The notes under the pieces are model-generated. The model saw nothing but the letters and a program-made list of their open reading frames with translations. It had not been told where the DNA came from and made no database searches. From NCBI GenBank assembly GCA_022393335.1, contig JAJEKB010019116.1, positions 258 through 64,257 of the forward strand: a DNA stretch of 64,000 bases, given 5' to 3'. Each line of letters opens with the position of its first letter. Position 1 is the first letter of the stretch. A program made the position numbers and the translations under genes. The stretch is from Macrotrachela quadricornifera (lineage: Eukaryota; Rotifera; Eurotatoria; Philodinida; Philodinidae). This document shows, one piece after another, positions 1 to 13,341 of this stretch.

Positions 1-1900
1 CTGCGCTATGAAACTAAGTGAACGGGGGCTATTGCTGTTGGGGTAGAAAGGTTACCGGTAGCTATTCCTATGCGATAGAATGAGAACACCCTTAAGGCTT
101 AATCGATTATGTTAACGGAGTGCCCTAAGGTGGCTCTGCTCTATGAAACTAATTGAGCGAAAGTAATTACTACTTGAATAGAAAAGTTACCTGTAGTTAT
201 TGATATGCAATAAAATCGGAATACCCTTGAGCCTTTATCGAATATTTTTACCTGGCGCCTTCAGCAAGCTCTGCGCTATGAAACTACTTGCACAGGGGCT
301 ATTGCTAATATGGTAGAAAGGTTACCTGTAGTTATTCCTATGCAATAAAATCAGAACACACTTCAGCCTTGATCGACTATATTCAGGAGTGCCATCAGAT
401 GGCTCTGCGCCATGAAACTAGTTGACCGGAACTCACTGCTAACTGAATAGAACGATTACCTGTCGTCAATCCTATGCAATAAAATTGGAACACCCTTGAG
501 CCTCAATCCACTATTTTTAAGAGGTGCATTCAGGCGGTGGCGGCCTATTCAACTTAGAGAGCACGAGCTACTGCTTAGTGAATAGAAAGGTTAGTTGTAG
601 TTATTCCTATGCAATAAAATGAGAACACCCTTCAGCCTTAATCGACTATTTTTACGGAGTGCTTTCAGGTGGCTCTGCTCTAGGAAAGTAATTGAGCGGA
701 AGTAATTACTACTTGAATAGAAAAGTTACCTGTAGTTATTGTTATGCAATAAAATCAGAACATCCTTCAGGCTTAGTAAACTGTTTCACGGGGTGCGGTC
801 AGCCGGTGGCGGCCTTTTATACTTAGACAGCACGAGCGATTGCTAACTGAATAGAAAGGTTACCGGTAGTTATTGCTATGCAATAAAATCAGAACACCCT
901 TGAGGTTTTATCAAATAGTTTTACGGGACGCGTTCAGGTAGATCTGCGCTATGAAACTAAGTGAAGGGAGGCTATTGCTAATTGAGTAAAATGGTTACCT
1001 GTAGTTATTGCGATGCAATAAACTTGGAACACCCTTGAACCGTAATCGACTATTTTTAGGGAGTGCCTTCAGGTGGGTCCGTGATATGAAACTAATTGAG
1101 CGGAAGTAATTACTACTTGAATAGAAAGGTTACCTGTAGTTATTGCTACGCAATAAAATCAGAACACCCTTCAGGCTGAGTAAACTGTTTCACGGGGTAA
1201 CTTCAGGCGGTGGCGGGTTATTAGACTTAGACAGCACGAGCTACTGATTATAGAATAGAAAAGTTACCTGTAGTTATTGTTTTGCAATATTATCATAACA
1301 CCCTTGAAGTTTTATCGAATATTTTTACGGCGCGCCTTCATGTAGCTCTGCGCTATGAAACTAGTTGAACGGGGGCTATTGCTAATTGAGTAGAAAGGTT
1401 ACTTGTACTTATTGCGATGCAATAAACTTGGAACACCCTTGAACCTTAATCGACTATTTTTAGGGAGTGCCTCCAGTTGGTTCCGTGCTATGAAACTCAG
1501 GTAGCACGAGATATGTCCGATGGAATGTATGACTTACCTTTAGTTATTCCTGTGTATTAAAATCGGATTACTGTTGAGCCGTAAGCTAGGGTTTTAATGA
1601 AATATCCTCAGGTGGTTTCACTCTACCTATTTCAGATAGCACGAGCTGTTCGTGATGGAATAAAAGGGTTGCGGTTTGTTTTTTGTATGCAGTAAAATTG
1701 TAATACGTTTCATGCTCGGACTGTTTTTTCAACAGGTATGTTCAGGTGGTTCTGGGTGAGGAAACTGATACAGGCGGAGGGGTGCGGATTGATGATGAGG
1801 GTTCCATTCAGTTGTTGGTAAGCTATAGGATTTGGATACCCTTGACCATTAATGTACTTTTTTAAATGGTGCTTTTAGGTTGGTTGGTTTCATCTAACTG
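1..1900. repeat. 135-bp tandem satellite with 405-bp higher-order pattern
   Basis: A landmark resembling ctatgaaacta recurs near 6, 141, 276, 410, 545, 680, 815, 949, 1084, 1220, 1352, 1488, 1623, 1757 and 1889, a steady 135-bp period. Each unit also carries versions of ggttacctgtagttattg, atgcaataaaat and acacccttgagcc. Unit subtypes differ in the segment after the landmark: one with gagcggaagtaattac (141, 680, 1084), one with agcacgagc (545, 815, 1220) and one with gggggctattgc (6, 276, 949, 1352). From 680 to about 1450 matching subtypes recur every three units, about 405 bp. Copies diverge to the right. No gene is seen. Confidence 0.9.
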
Positions 1901-3160
1901 AGATAGATGAAGTTGTGATTTATTGAAAATAATTGATATTCGTGGGCTTTTTGACGTAGTACACGTGATGAACGTATCGAAAATTATTTTCGGGTATTGT
2001 ATGTTTGTTTTTGAGCTTGAGTGGCGTTATCAAACGTAAATAGTAACGTGCTGCATCGACTGAATTGAGTGGTTGCATTTTGCTTGTACTTATGTAGCAA
2101 AGTCGGGGTAACGTAATTGCTATCTGTTTTATAGCGCAAGGATGGGCCAAGCTGTAGTAATGTTCACGAACTGGCATTATCGTGGTTTGTTATATAATCT
2201 CTATAATAGTTCCACATGGCTTCTAGTTTGCTTTAGCATGAGGATACCTTTGTATAATAAAGTTGTAAGTTGTACGAGTGCCTGCAGGTTAGGTTGCAAC
2301 AATACACTGAGGTGTTACATGGTTTTAGTTTACTTTATAGAAAGATTTGGGTTAGTTACGGTTGTTGATTGTTTTGATTGTAGCATTAGTTTTTGGTGAT
2401 GGGTGTTTTTTTTTGTTAGATGTCTTGTTGCACTGGTGAAGCGATACATTGTGATCTCGTGAGTCATTTGATGATAGTGTTACGCTCTGCGTGTGCTCTA
2501 TTGGGAGTTTGGGTTTCAGGCTGTGATGGTATATGTTTTAGGTTTGGGTGTATCGCTTATTTCGCTGTTGATTCGAGATATGCGCGGGTTGAATTGAGAT
2601 ATATGTAATGCTGTTTTTTAGTAGATTTTGTTTAGAGCAATATTGTAGGATCCTTATGGGCTAAGATTGTTTTTGCAAAAGGTACCGTTAGCTCTGATAG
2701 CGTTGTGAAATTGATTTAGCGCTCGTGTCAACGAATTTTCTGTTTGGAAGTAACGTTCATATGTCATCGGTTTATGAAATTTTCGTATCTGTTTGGTCGA
2801 ATTGAGTCAATGATGGGGCGACGTTTAGCTCTTGTTATAGTATAAAGTTGACATTGTCGTAGTTTGTAAGTGGCTGCGTCAGAAAGTTACCTTAAAGTGT
2901 CAGCTATGCAACAATATGTTGGACATACGTGTGTCTTTATGTGGTATATTATAAAATTATTTTCACTTCTTGCTGAACGGTAGAAGTGGTATACTGTTTG
3001 GTTGTAATGTTTATTTAGAAAGTCTAGTGTCTGTGTTCGTGTGGGTTCAAAATTTTTAGGTCTACTTAGGTTACAGGGGCGAAGGTTCTCTAGGGCTATC
3101 TTAGGGGTACCTATAGGATCAGAATAGCTGTGCAATGAGGCACCCATATCATCTCATTAG
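1901..3160. other. Decayed sequence without recognisable gene
   Basis: The 135-bp satellite becomes unrecognisable here. Short open frames exist on both strands but have no recognisable family, splice pattern or start context. It is probably old satellite or transposon DNA. Confidence 0.5.
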
Positions 3161-4176
3161 CATACTGTGGAGGTACCCATAGCATTTCAAGAGCTACAGA
3201 ATAGTGGGACGCATAAGTTTTGAAGGCTTCTTTTATCAGCGTATATACGTGATCTAAGGAGCTGTACTATGGAGGCACTTTGAGGTCAGCAATAGCTATA
3301 CTATATGGTACCCATAGCATCAGAACAGCTATACTACGAAGGCATCCATAGAACGTCTACGGCTATACTGTAGAAGACCCACTGGTCCTAGAGTAACTTA
3401 GATCATTTGGCGATCGCGAAGTAGGGGAGAGGCAAAAAGAGACTAAAGCAATAAAGGTGAAGGTTACAAGAACTACGAATGATATATACCGAAAACTACA
3501 CGCACTATAAAAATGTAGACAATGTAAGCGTATGAAACCGTAGGGCTTTTCTGTACATAATGCCGAGTATATGCTTGTTTGCGCCAGGCCAAAGATTGTG
3601 TTTAGTATCGTACCCTACAGAAAAAGAGCCGTGCAGTATGCATGGGTTCTCGTTAGTGTGGTATATTAAAGGATTATCTCTGGCTTCGATTGCACTATAA
3701 TAGTAAGATAGTCGCGGCCCCAATGTACTATATATGACAGTCATGTTCTGCTTTTGTCGTACTGCAAATTTGAGATACCGAAAGGCCGTAATGGGCAATG
3801 TAATACGGTTACACTTAGCTTCTGTTATACAACACTACTGGGGTATTCTTTGGCCCTAATATACTATATTATAGGACTACCTTTAGCTCGTGTTATATTA
3901 TAAAATTAAGATAGCCACAGGGCGTAATCTAGTAAATAATAGGGCTGTTCTCAGCTTTTTCTCTAGAACCGTAATGGGATACCATTAAGGTCTAACTTAC
4001 TATTTTACAGGGTTACTTTTAGCTTCGATTGTATTATTAAAATTCAGATAGACCCCTGTCATAATGTACTATATATGCGGCTCTTGCTCAGGTTTTCTTT
4101 TACTATAAAATTTGGATATCCTCATATCCTAATCGACTATGCAATAGGGTAACCTTTAGCTCTTGTTCTACTTTAA

Positions 4177-4752
4177 CCCTTAGAGTCCCGGCTTTTTTGC
4201 GAAAATCCAAATTTTTACAAGTAATGTTTAAATTTGGTCCTTTTATTTATTTTTTTTGAAAGAAACCCCATTTCTGCGTCAAATAAGCATTAGTAGTCCA
4301 TTTCTGTATGATAGTCTTTAAAGCAACTAACAATACACAGAGGTACATTGTAGTCAACATACATATACTGTGTATCACTTTGGACATTATGGGATGTGCA
4401 TATTGCCTATTTCCTTAGAGGGTGTTTTGATTGCAATGTTTGTGGAATAAGCAAAGAAAAAACATGACATCATGTACGAAGGTAGAAGAAAGGAAAGGGA
4501 TCTATATGACACAAAGAAAGAGAGAAAAGATATGCAGAACTTGAGAGATGACATAACGTATGACCTTTAGGACCTTACAGGTCATAGTACTATAGAAGGT
4601 GATAAAGACAAGGAATATTCCTATCCTAGAATATCCCAAAATGATAATAAGTTAAGAAGGAACAATCCTTCAGGGATTAGCCAATACGTGAGATATACAT
4701 CAACAGTGAACAAATACTAGGACGTATTTATACGTCACCGGGACTCAAAGGG
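4177..4752. mobile_element. Non-autonomous piggyBac-type element (MITE)
   Basis: The 576-bp element is flanked on both sides by TTAA (4173-4176 and 4753-4756), the target duplication of piggyBac transposons. Its ends are inverted repeats: cccttagagtcccgg on the left and ccgggactcaaaggg on the right. It sits inside the 35-40-bp satellite and shows no transposase. It interrupts satellite units, so it inserted after the array formed. Confidence 0.85.
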
Positions 4753-5729
4753 TTAAAATAGCTATAGTCCAAGGGTTTGATGTACCATAAAATAAAATTA
4801 TCCTAGGTTTCTGCTATATATTATATGGAGATACCAGTTGACAGCAATGCACCATATTACAGGATCACCTCTAGCTTCTGTTGCCGATGAAATTGAGATA
4901 GTCTCAATATCCTAATAATGTTATATAGTAAATCTACCCTAAGCTTCTACTATACAGCATTATTAGGATATTATTTGGCCCTATTGTACTATATTTGTTG
5001 GTCATGTTAAACTTTGTTGTACTGAAAAATTGGAATACCCTCAAGATGCTAATGGACTATGTAATAAGGTTAGTTGTAGTTGCTGTTGCATTACTAAACT
5101 TAGATATTCTTATGTGCTATATAACAGGGTTATCTGCTTCGCAAGTCCTATATTAGGGGATGTTCGTAGGCCATGAGGTCCTACCCTAGTGGGATATCTT
5201 TAGGTTCTCAAGTATTTTATTATTGGGGTACCCATAGCTATCCAAGTCCTATATCGAAGGGTACCTTTGGGTTCTCAAGTCTTATATCATGGTGTACCCA
5301 TAGGTTATGAAGCATTATATTATTGGGATACCCTTAGATGATGAAGTCCTATACCAGAGGGTAGCCATAGCTCATCAGGTCTTATATTAGAGAGCATCCA
5401 TAGATCTTGAAGTCCTATATTAGTGGGATACCCTTAGGCTCTCAAGTCTAATATTATTGCGGTACACATAGCTTTTCAAATCCTATATCATGGGGTAGCA
5501 TTAGGTTCTCAAGTCTATTATTACTAGAGTATGCTTAGGTCTACAAGTGCCATATAAATGAGGCACCCTGAACTCCTTATATCCTCTATCAGGATGCACA
5601 CATAGATCATGAAGACCTATATTATTGAGGTACCCTTAGATCCTAATGTACTATTCAATTGAGATAGGTTCACGTACTAATGTACTCTATAATAAATTTT
5701 TCCTAAGCTTCTATCGTACTATAACACTG

Positions 5730-6353
5730 ACGAGGGAACATATCCAACTGTCAAATCGCTTTCCACTTGGTTCCGTTGCCATTCGATTGGTCTTGGTAAG
5801 TAGTAAAAGAGCATATTTTGGTTTGGTTGTATAGCCTTTTGTTATTGACTTATGGGTATTTTACTGGATTTTTGGCCTATGAGCATGGAATTTCATGAGA
5901 ACCTGAATGATTGAATTTCGAGCTGAAATTTTGTCCATAGACAGCTCTCATAGTCATTAGAAAATTCCCAAAGTTTAAGCCAGGACAAACGTACCCTTTC
6001 AGAGATATTAGCTTATACCGAAAATATTCCTGTTTCGAAACACAGTCGAAAAGAGACGTTTTTTAAAAATCTGAGTATCTCGATAACGATGCATTCGTTC
6101 GGGATCAAACTTTGGGAATTTTCTAATGACTATGAGAGCTGTCTATGGACAAAACTTCAGCTCGAAATTCGATCATTCAGGTTCTCATGAAATTCCATGT
6201 CCATAGGCCAAAAATCCAGTAAAATACCCATAAGCCAATAAAAGAAGGCCAGACAACCAAACCAAAATAGGCTCTTTTACTACTCACCAAGACCAATCGA
6301 ATGGCAACGGAACCAAGTGGAAAGCGATTTGACAGTTGGATATATTCCCTCGT
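5730..6353. mobile_element. Foldback element, family A copy 1
   Basis: Two arms of about 270 bp are near-perfect reverse complements around a short centre near 6.03-6.07 kb. Termini begin acgagggaa and continue with ccaactgtcaaatcgctt. The same end is found on the foldback at 52591-53207. It interrupts the satellite. The open frames inside are palindrome artefacts. No target duplication was identified with confidence. Confidence 0.85.
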
Positions 6354-7541
6354 GAGATGCCCTTAGTTTCTAATGTCAGATAGAATAGATTCACCCTTAG
6401 GACCTGTTTTAATATAAAATTGAGACCCTTACGCCCTAGTTACTGTATCATAGGGTTACTCTTAGCTCCACTTGTGCTATAAAATTGAGATACTTTTAGC
6501 TTTTAGTGTCCGACATAAAAGGGTAACCTTTAGTTTCTGCTCTAATATAAGTGACATACTCTTTGATCCTAATGATCAATAAAACAGGATTTTCCCAAGC
6601 TTCTGATGCACTATAAAATTAGGATACTCTAATGTTTTAATGTATAATATAAAAGGCTTACCTTCAACTCCTGCTATGCTATAAAATTGAGATACTCTTA
6701 GGCTCTAATGTCCAATATATTAGGGTTACCCTAAGGTCTTAATGTCCGATATAATAGGCTCATCCTTAATTCTTGTTATACTATAGATTTGGGATACCCT
6801 TAGGCGCTAATTACTATTTAGTTGTATTTGGCTTAGCTCGTGTTATAATATAAAATTGTGATATCCTTGGGTTTTAATGTCCGACATAATAGGGTTACTT
6901 TTAGCTTCTGTTCTAATGTAAAAATGGGATTATCTTTGATCCTAATATCTAATAAAATCGGATTACTCTTAGCTTCTGATGTCCGTGAAGTTGGAATACT
7001 CTTAGGTCTCAATGCATTATAAAATTGAGATACATTCACGCCCTAATCTACTATCCAATAATATCATCCTTATCCGTAGCTGTCATACGAAATAGAGATA
7101 CCCTTTTTTTCCTCAAATACTGTTTGCGTGGCTATAAGCAGGTTTTTAGTGGTTGAAGTGAGGTTGTGTTTCTGTCTTTACGTGATTCAGTATTTTCAGA
7201 TTTCTTTGTTCGTCTGTAGTGGAATATTTCAGTAGTATGAGGAACCAAAAAAAAGAACTGCATGACACATCATTTAGTCCAGAAATACTATATGTTGGCG
7301 GCACCATTTGATCTTCAAGTGCCATGTGTTTGAAATATCCGCGGTTCTTTATATACTATATTTTAAGGGTACCTTTTGCGCCCTCGAATGCTATATATTT
7401 ATAGTACCACAACTTGCTGAAGTGCTATATATTCACGGTATCCTTTCGTCCTCAACTACAATATATTGGGAGTGTTCTCGGTCGTCGAGTGGTATCCATT
7501 TGGCTGTAGTTGAAATCTTTTTTAACATTCAAAGCCTTTAT

Positions 7542-9600
7542 TTAACAAAAAGAAAAAGAAGACTTCAAGCCACATCTTCCTAGCTCAGTTGTTAGGTAGA
7601 ACCGTTCTACACAACTGGGTTTGTATCGAGCTTTTATTTTCACAAGCATTTTGCGAATTTTTATATCAAAATTTTTACCGCGTTTTAGAACACTTCCATA
7701 TGTGCCACTGCCTTTAATTGTATCACCAATCACATACGTTAACACAGGGATCACTATTATATTATATACATTTATTTTCTGTCTAAATGTTAGATGAGAA
7801 TTCCATATTTACCATAAGGTTTTACAGCACCTTTCTTCCACTCGTTTCCGAGCTTCAGAGTCCTTGTTCCAATTATTTGTTCCATCCACCAGGCATTTGT
7901 ATTGAGCACCTACGTCGACCGTGAGGAATTTTAGGACTTCATCAGTCGATGTAGAAGTGTTCCCATCTGTCTGATTCTGCTGCAATCTTTTTTGGAGTAA
8001 AGTGGGCGACCGCGCATTTCTTAGTGTTCATTTTCATCTAGATAGCCGTGGATATTGATTCGACCACTTTCAACAATTTAACGAGGTCTTTCGGCGAGCT
8101 CCTGTACAATTTCAAATCATCCATATACAAAAGATATGATAGCGTTAACTGTGTACCTTTAAACTTTCCTCAGGCAGTTGTGTAAACGCTTTTAATGTTG
8201 TTTATTGCGTGGCTGATGGGAGCCATCGGTATGTAGAATATTAGAGGATTGAAGCTGTCCCCTTGAAGTAATCTAGATCTTATCCGAAGATAGTCACTAC
8301 GTATCGTTCTTCTTTCAGATGTTCGTGCTTGGTAACGTACTCTCCACGAATTCAAGAGATTTTTAAATAATTTTCTTAATGGTTTCGGAACTTGCACTGC
8401 GTCTACTAGCCACTTAATGTAACTATGTGGCACACTATCAAATGCTTTAATGTAATCGATCCATACTATGCTAATCGCCCTCTGTCTTTGATGTTGCACG
8501 TCAGCCATCAGAGTTTGATCTAACGTTAGTGCATGAGTGCAGCCCCACACTTCCCCACGCAATACTACCTGTTCTTCGGGAAGAACATGTCGCTCTTTCA
8601 CGTACTGATTTAAATAGACTGCTATGAAACTCGTTATTATTTTATAACATGTGTTTAGACATGCTATGGGTCTGTAGTTTGCTGGATCATTAGTGGATCC
8701 CGCTTTATATATGAGTGCGATTAAACCATCAGTAATCCATCCCTTTAGGAGTGTTTTTTCTGAGATTAGGTGAATGCGAGCTAGTTGGTATAAAGCTTCG
8801 CCAGCTGTTTCGATTTTTTTCCAACAAAATTCCTGTATTCTATCAGGACCATGCGTTTTCCAAGGCTTGGCCTTCCTCACAACCCCATCCCACAACTCCC
8901 GATTCAGTCTTTTGTTAAGATCATTCTCCTCCATTTGCAGCGTTAGTGATTGCTTTCAGGCTATCAGGGCCCTATCCTTGAAGTTAAATGACTCCTTTAT
9001 ACGTACTGCCTTTTTCCAGAATTCGCGGATGTTATTAACATTCGCGGCCTCTTGTTTTTCCTTATTTCCCGTATCGTGGAATATCATTTTGGTTGGCATT
9101 CTACGGACACGTGCGTGCCTTTCGTCTGCTTCCCTCAATTCTATTTGCGATCGTAGTAGACACAGTCTGCACTTTAGTTGTTCTACGACAGATGTTATTT
9201 CGACATAGGTTTCTGCCCTATACTTTCGTCTCAGGATTTGATTGTTCATGGCTTGTTGAGCAGTAGGCTATTCATAGCTATGATGTTTCCGTCTATTTAA
9301 CTCCGCGGTAGCTTTACTGATGGTTGTACGCAGGATTCATACTTCTTTATATGAATATTTGAACCAATGTTTAGATCCCTTGATCTTTTCATTTGCCCTC
9401 CGGTCAGCTAGCACTGAAACGGTCATCACTCCAGCGTAAGCTAGAATCGACAACTCGTCCCAAGATAACCGACTTTTGGACTTACTTAGCTCAAGCTCAA
9501 TCAACCTGTCCACTTCGTTGACGATAGGTTTTATCATCCTTCCAGACACTCGGTTGGGCAGTTTTCTCGAGTTAGATTTACAGTCCTATCATTTTTGATG
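7542..9600 (-). pseudogene. Decayed R2/R4-type LINE reverse transcriptase
   Basis: On the minus strand, conceptual segments follow the order of a non-LTR retrotransposon of the R2/R4/NeSL group. An N-terminal segment (9549-9337, with LAYAGVMTV) and a linker rich in Arg/Glu (9249-8956) precede the RT block at 8934-8170. RT signatures are GPDRIQEFCWKK, NYRPIACLNTCYK, the palm motif WIDYIKAFDSVPHS and a GDSFNPLIF segment. The catalytic YMDD lies near 8116-8127, downstream of a frame break. Several stops and frameshifts separate the pieces, so it is dead. The downstream part to about 7.54 kb is heavily decayed. The RT would copy element RNA at a nicked target; the family assignment rests on these motifs. 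Confidence 0.8.
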
Positions 9601-10270
9601 CTTTCAGATATTTGCCAAATATTTGTTTGATTTCTTTGGCCGCGGCTACGTCAATTGTCATTAAAGTGATATTATCAAGCAATGAGTCTTTCTTTTCTTT
9701 TTCTCTTCTTATCGAATAATGTTATCTCTGTCACCAGCATGAGCGGCAACGGGACCGTCAGCTGTTACATTACTAGCTTGGATGTTTCCTTGAGATACTT
9801 TCTCAACATTTCGAATCACTTTAGTAACAGATTTTTTGTTTAAATCACACCACTTAACCATAAGACTTGCTTTAGCTCGAATCCTGAGATTAGGAAACTT
9901 TCAAGCTAATTCGACGTTTTTTCAGGAAATTTTATCCTGGTTATCAATATTATTATGGACCAATCTTTGCAGCTATACGGTTTCATCTTCTCCTCAGAAG
10001 CTTGTTACCTCCTACTTAGCAGAGAATTTTACATTCGACCCTTTTAATCTTAATCGACTTTTATTCGATTGGTGAATAAGCGAAGCAGAAACCGCATGGA
10101 CGTCAGCAGTTCATCGGGAGTCATCGCTTGTCATTGCTGAAGCAACTAGACAATCAAACCGAAGAATGTGTCGGGATACGACTTCGTTTGGTAGTGTTGA
10201 TCGTGAATTATTTGAAGACATACTTAATGACCGCTCCCAAATCACACGTGAAATATTTAACGATCCGATC
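9601..10270. other. Spacer between two LINEs, no assigned gene
   Basis: Open frames occur on the plus strand at about 9836-10075 and 10080-10272 but match no family I recognise. The second reads as a short Ser/Arg/Glu-rich stretch ending in a stop. It may be a fragment of another element or LINE untranslated sequence. Confidence 0.4.
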
Positions 10271-12354
10271 TGAGGGAATAGGTATATCAAAGTAGTGTGT
10301 TGAATCCTACGGCTTGATGATGGTATTTTTGACTTTCACTGGGATGGGATTGTTGTATTTCTTCTTTAGATGTAAACTGAAGTGAAACCGATCCGTCTTT
10401 GTTGGTTGCAGTTTTAGCTTCCATGACTTGCACCAACTTTCAAATACATCTATGTGTATTGTTATAGCTTTGATGTCAAGATTTTCATGGTGTTTCCTGA
10501 TGACTATAGAGCTGTGTCATTGACGAATAACCCATATTCCGTATGTGTTGGTGCTGCATTCCTCCAATCTGCTATACAAATGCTGTAGAGTAGTAGTGAT
10601 AACGAAGTTTCTTGTGGAGTACCACTCTTGAGTTGGAATGGACGAGATTAAATCTTCTCAATTTTAGTTGCAACACTTCTGTTATATAAAAATAATATTA
10701 AATAATTTATGATGCATCGAGGAAGACGAAGATCATAAAGCTTATATATCAAACCACTGTTCCATATTGAATTAAATGCAGATTTGATATCGAATAGAAT
10801 GGTAGTTGAATGACGCCTACCACGAGGTCATCGAAATTGTCCCCGAGTATATCATTCTAATCGCATGATGTTGTATACAGTGCTTTGTCCCGGTCTGGAA
10901 CCAGCCTGATGTTATAGTAAGATGTTTCGTCGATCAAGTTAAAGCATTAGCCGGTGTTTGACTATATTCTCCAATAGTTTTCCTAAGTATCTTAGAAGAC
11001 TAAGTGGACGATAGCTAGACGAATGTTCCTTGTCTTTTTTCGGCTTTAATAGAAGAATAATGTTTGCCTTTCTCCACATTGCTGGAATGTAACTTTGTTT
11101 CAGAATTAGATTGAACAGATTAGTTAGATGTTGAGTAAGGAATTCTGAATAATTCTTCAAATACCGATTGTGGATGTTGTCTGGGCCAGTGAAGCTATTA
11201 CGAATTTGTTTGATGCGATATTTAACTTTTTCGATAATAATTTTCTTCCATTTAGTTGTGTTTGATAAGGTCCTAATTCCATTTTTGATGATGTTTGTTT
11301 GGCGTGTCACTTGATCGTGAAATGATAGTGTATCGACAGATTGAAAGTGAACTTCTTTTTCGAAATAATCGTCATATAGGTCTGCTTCCTCTTTATCTGA
11401 TGTTGCTGCTATGATGTTGTATTTTATGATGCTTGCAAAGGTTTTGCTTGATCTTTATGTTGTGAAACTTGTGCTCTGTAAGCCAAACTGCATCCTAACA
11501 CATTTTCTTATGACATAACGATGGCACTAACTTATGAAGCTTATTGTGGCTGTTATTTCTAAGTGAATTGGCAAGTAAGACTTTGAAATTATAATATTGA
11601 TGTTTGTCTATATCATTTTCAGTCTTCTTCTATCTTCTATAGGCTTGATGTTTAAATTTAATCAAATTTTTAGTAGATTTACTTATTAGATAACTTGTAT
11701 CCGTCGATTTTGTTCGTGGAATGACTTCTTTCGTTGCTACCAATATAGATTTGGTAATAAACGATGCATATTCTTCTATATCTAATGTCGAATCTAAACG
11801 ATGATCATCACTCTATAACTTCAGTTGTTGACCTAATTTGCTTCTAAATAGAGGCCATTTCGCTAGTTTGAAATTCAACGATATTCTTGAAGGTGTTGAT
11901 TTTGGTTCAAAACCTTTGGAATATCAAAGGTTAATGGTTTATGTCTGCTGGCTAGGCAAATGATTGGATGAGTTTCAATGGTTGATATTAATGATAGAAG
12001 TGGTTGACTTGTCAGTATCCCGTCAAGTTTTGCTTCATAATCATTCTTCTCACAAGATGTACTATCATCATCGATACACTCAACAAGACCTTTCTTAAAT
12101 ATTTCTAGCAACTGTTTGCCTATTGCATTCGTCTTCCTTGACCTCCTATGAAGTAAAGTCGCATTTAAATCAGCGACGATAATACATTTCTTGTTAGCGT
12201 TGTATATATCATGTATCATATTAATGTCAATCTTTGCTGTTGGTAGCGCATAAATAGAAGCTATCAGTATCAATTTGAAAGTTTTAGTTCCAACTTCTAC
12301 TACAATCACTTCGTTTTTGTGTGCTGATTTTGCTCATTATTTCTTGTCATTTAT
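10271..12354 (-). pseudogene. Jockey/I-type LINE, RT and part of endonuclease (broken)
   Basis: The minus strand carries the 3' part of a non-LTR retrotransposon ORF2. The apurinic-type endonuclease portion is at 12309-11875 (IASIYALPTAKID, then IIVADLNATLLHRRSR and CIDDDSTSCEKNDYEAKLDG). The RT is at 11310-10271 (GPDNIHNRYL, SSYRPLSLLRYLGKLLE). The polymerase motif usually read as FADD appears as YGLFVNDTAL near 10.52 kb, so one catalytic Asp is Asn. Stops and frame changes occur between blocks. The N-terminal part of the endonuclease lies beyond the foldback at 12355-13341, so the element was split by that insertion. Confidence 0.85.
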
Positions 12355-13341
12355 TTAGAGCACAACAAAAGTAATAGCATCCCGGTCTTAATTTGGTATA
12401 GACCGCTTAATAAAAATTTCTTTTTCAATGAAACAAAAGAGCGTCTTTTGTTTTATCTTTCTATGCTATTTGATCACTATTCAAATGATCTTATAATAAT
12501 AATACTTCGATAAGAATTGTTTTTGTTGCAAATTGGCTGGTATCATTTGTATCATAATGGATGTAGCACAGAAACCTGCGGTATTTTTGCATTTCATTAC
12601 ATTTTCATTGAATAAGTTGTGTTTAAATAAAACCAAATATACCACAAGATGTAGCGTGAAAAGCTCTATAATTTATAAAGGACTGCTTATTTTCTAGTTG
12701 CATTTTTTATCATCAAAATGGACAAAAGTCTAATTGATCAAATTTTGACATTGTGAAAACGACATTGTTTTTTTGGTGAAAGATGAATTTTAATTATTTC
12801 TATCGCATCTTTTTTTAATGGCTCTTTGTAAATTGTAGAGCTTTTCACGCTGCATTTTGTGGCGTCTTTTGTTTTTTCTAAAACTAAATCAGATAATAAA
12901 AACATAAGATAAGAAAAAACGGATTCATCTTTTTTCCAAAAAAAAACAATGTCGTTTTCGTAACGTCAAAATTTGATCGGTTAAACTTTTGTCCAGTTTA
13001 AAACTCGATAAATGCAACTATATAATAAGCAGCCCTTTATAAACTGCAGAGCTTTTCACACTACATCATGTGGTATATTGTGCTTTTTAATAGAACCTAT
13101 TGAGTAATAATAAAATGAGATACAAAAATGTTTCAATCATTATGACATAATGATACCAACGAGTTCGCATCAAAAATAATTTTTATCCAAATTTTATTGC
13201 TATAAGATCAACTGAATAGTGATCAAATAGCAGAGAAAGACAGAGTAAAAAGCACTCTATCTGTTCACGAAAAAAGAAATTTTTCTTCAGCGTTCTGTAC
13301 GAAATTAAGATCGGGGCGACACTAATTTTAGTATGACCTAA
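12355..13341. mobile_element. Foldback element, family B copy 1
   Basis: A roughly 990-bp inverted repeat with TTAG-like ends: the left arm begins ttagagcacaacaaaag, and the right arm read backwards begins ttaggtcatactaaaa; both continue to a shared cttaattt. Internal phrases such as atgctatttgatcactatt, gtagagcttttcac and aaaatgagatacaaaa are shared with the copy at 26646-27619. It splits the endonuclease domain of the surrounding LINE. Confidence 0.8.

Larger units (their letters stand above)
3161..7500. repeat. Degenerate 35-40-bp satellite with two inserted elements
   Basis: Phrases such as tataaaattgagataccctt, gggttacctttagctcctg, and cctatattaggggtaccc alternate at roughly 35-40-bp intervals. 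The order ggttacc .. tag .. ctat.caataaaat .. acccttgagcc in the 135-bp satellite matches the order of these phrases, so the two satellites appear related. The array is broken by a piggyBac-type MITE (4177-4752) and a foldback element (5730-6353). Similar sequence returns at 15.24-16.4 kb. No coding region is supported. Confidence 0.75.

Noticed and set aside
7570..7640. tRNA-like stretch (cctagctcagttgttagg..)
   Set aside because: The D-arm resemblance does not extend to a paired acceptor stem or a normal T-arm, and it lies in the decayed LINE tail.
9836..10075. 79-aa plus-strand ORF between the two LINEs
   Set aside because: No recognisable domain; likely chance frame in old transposon DNA.
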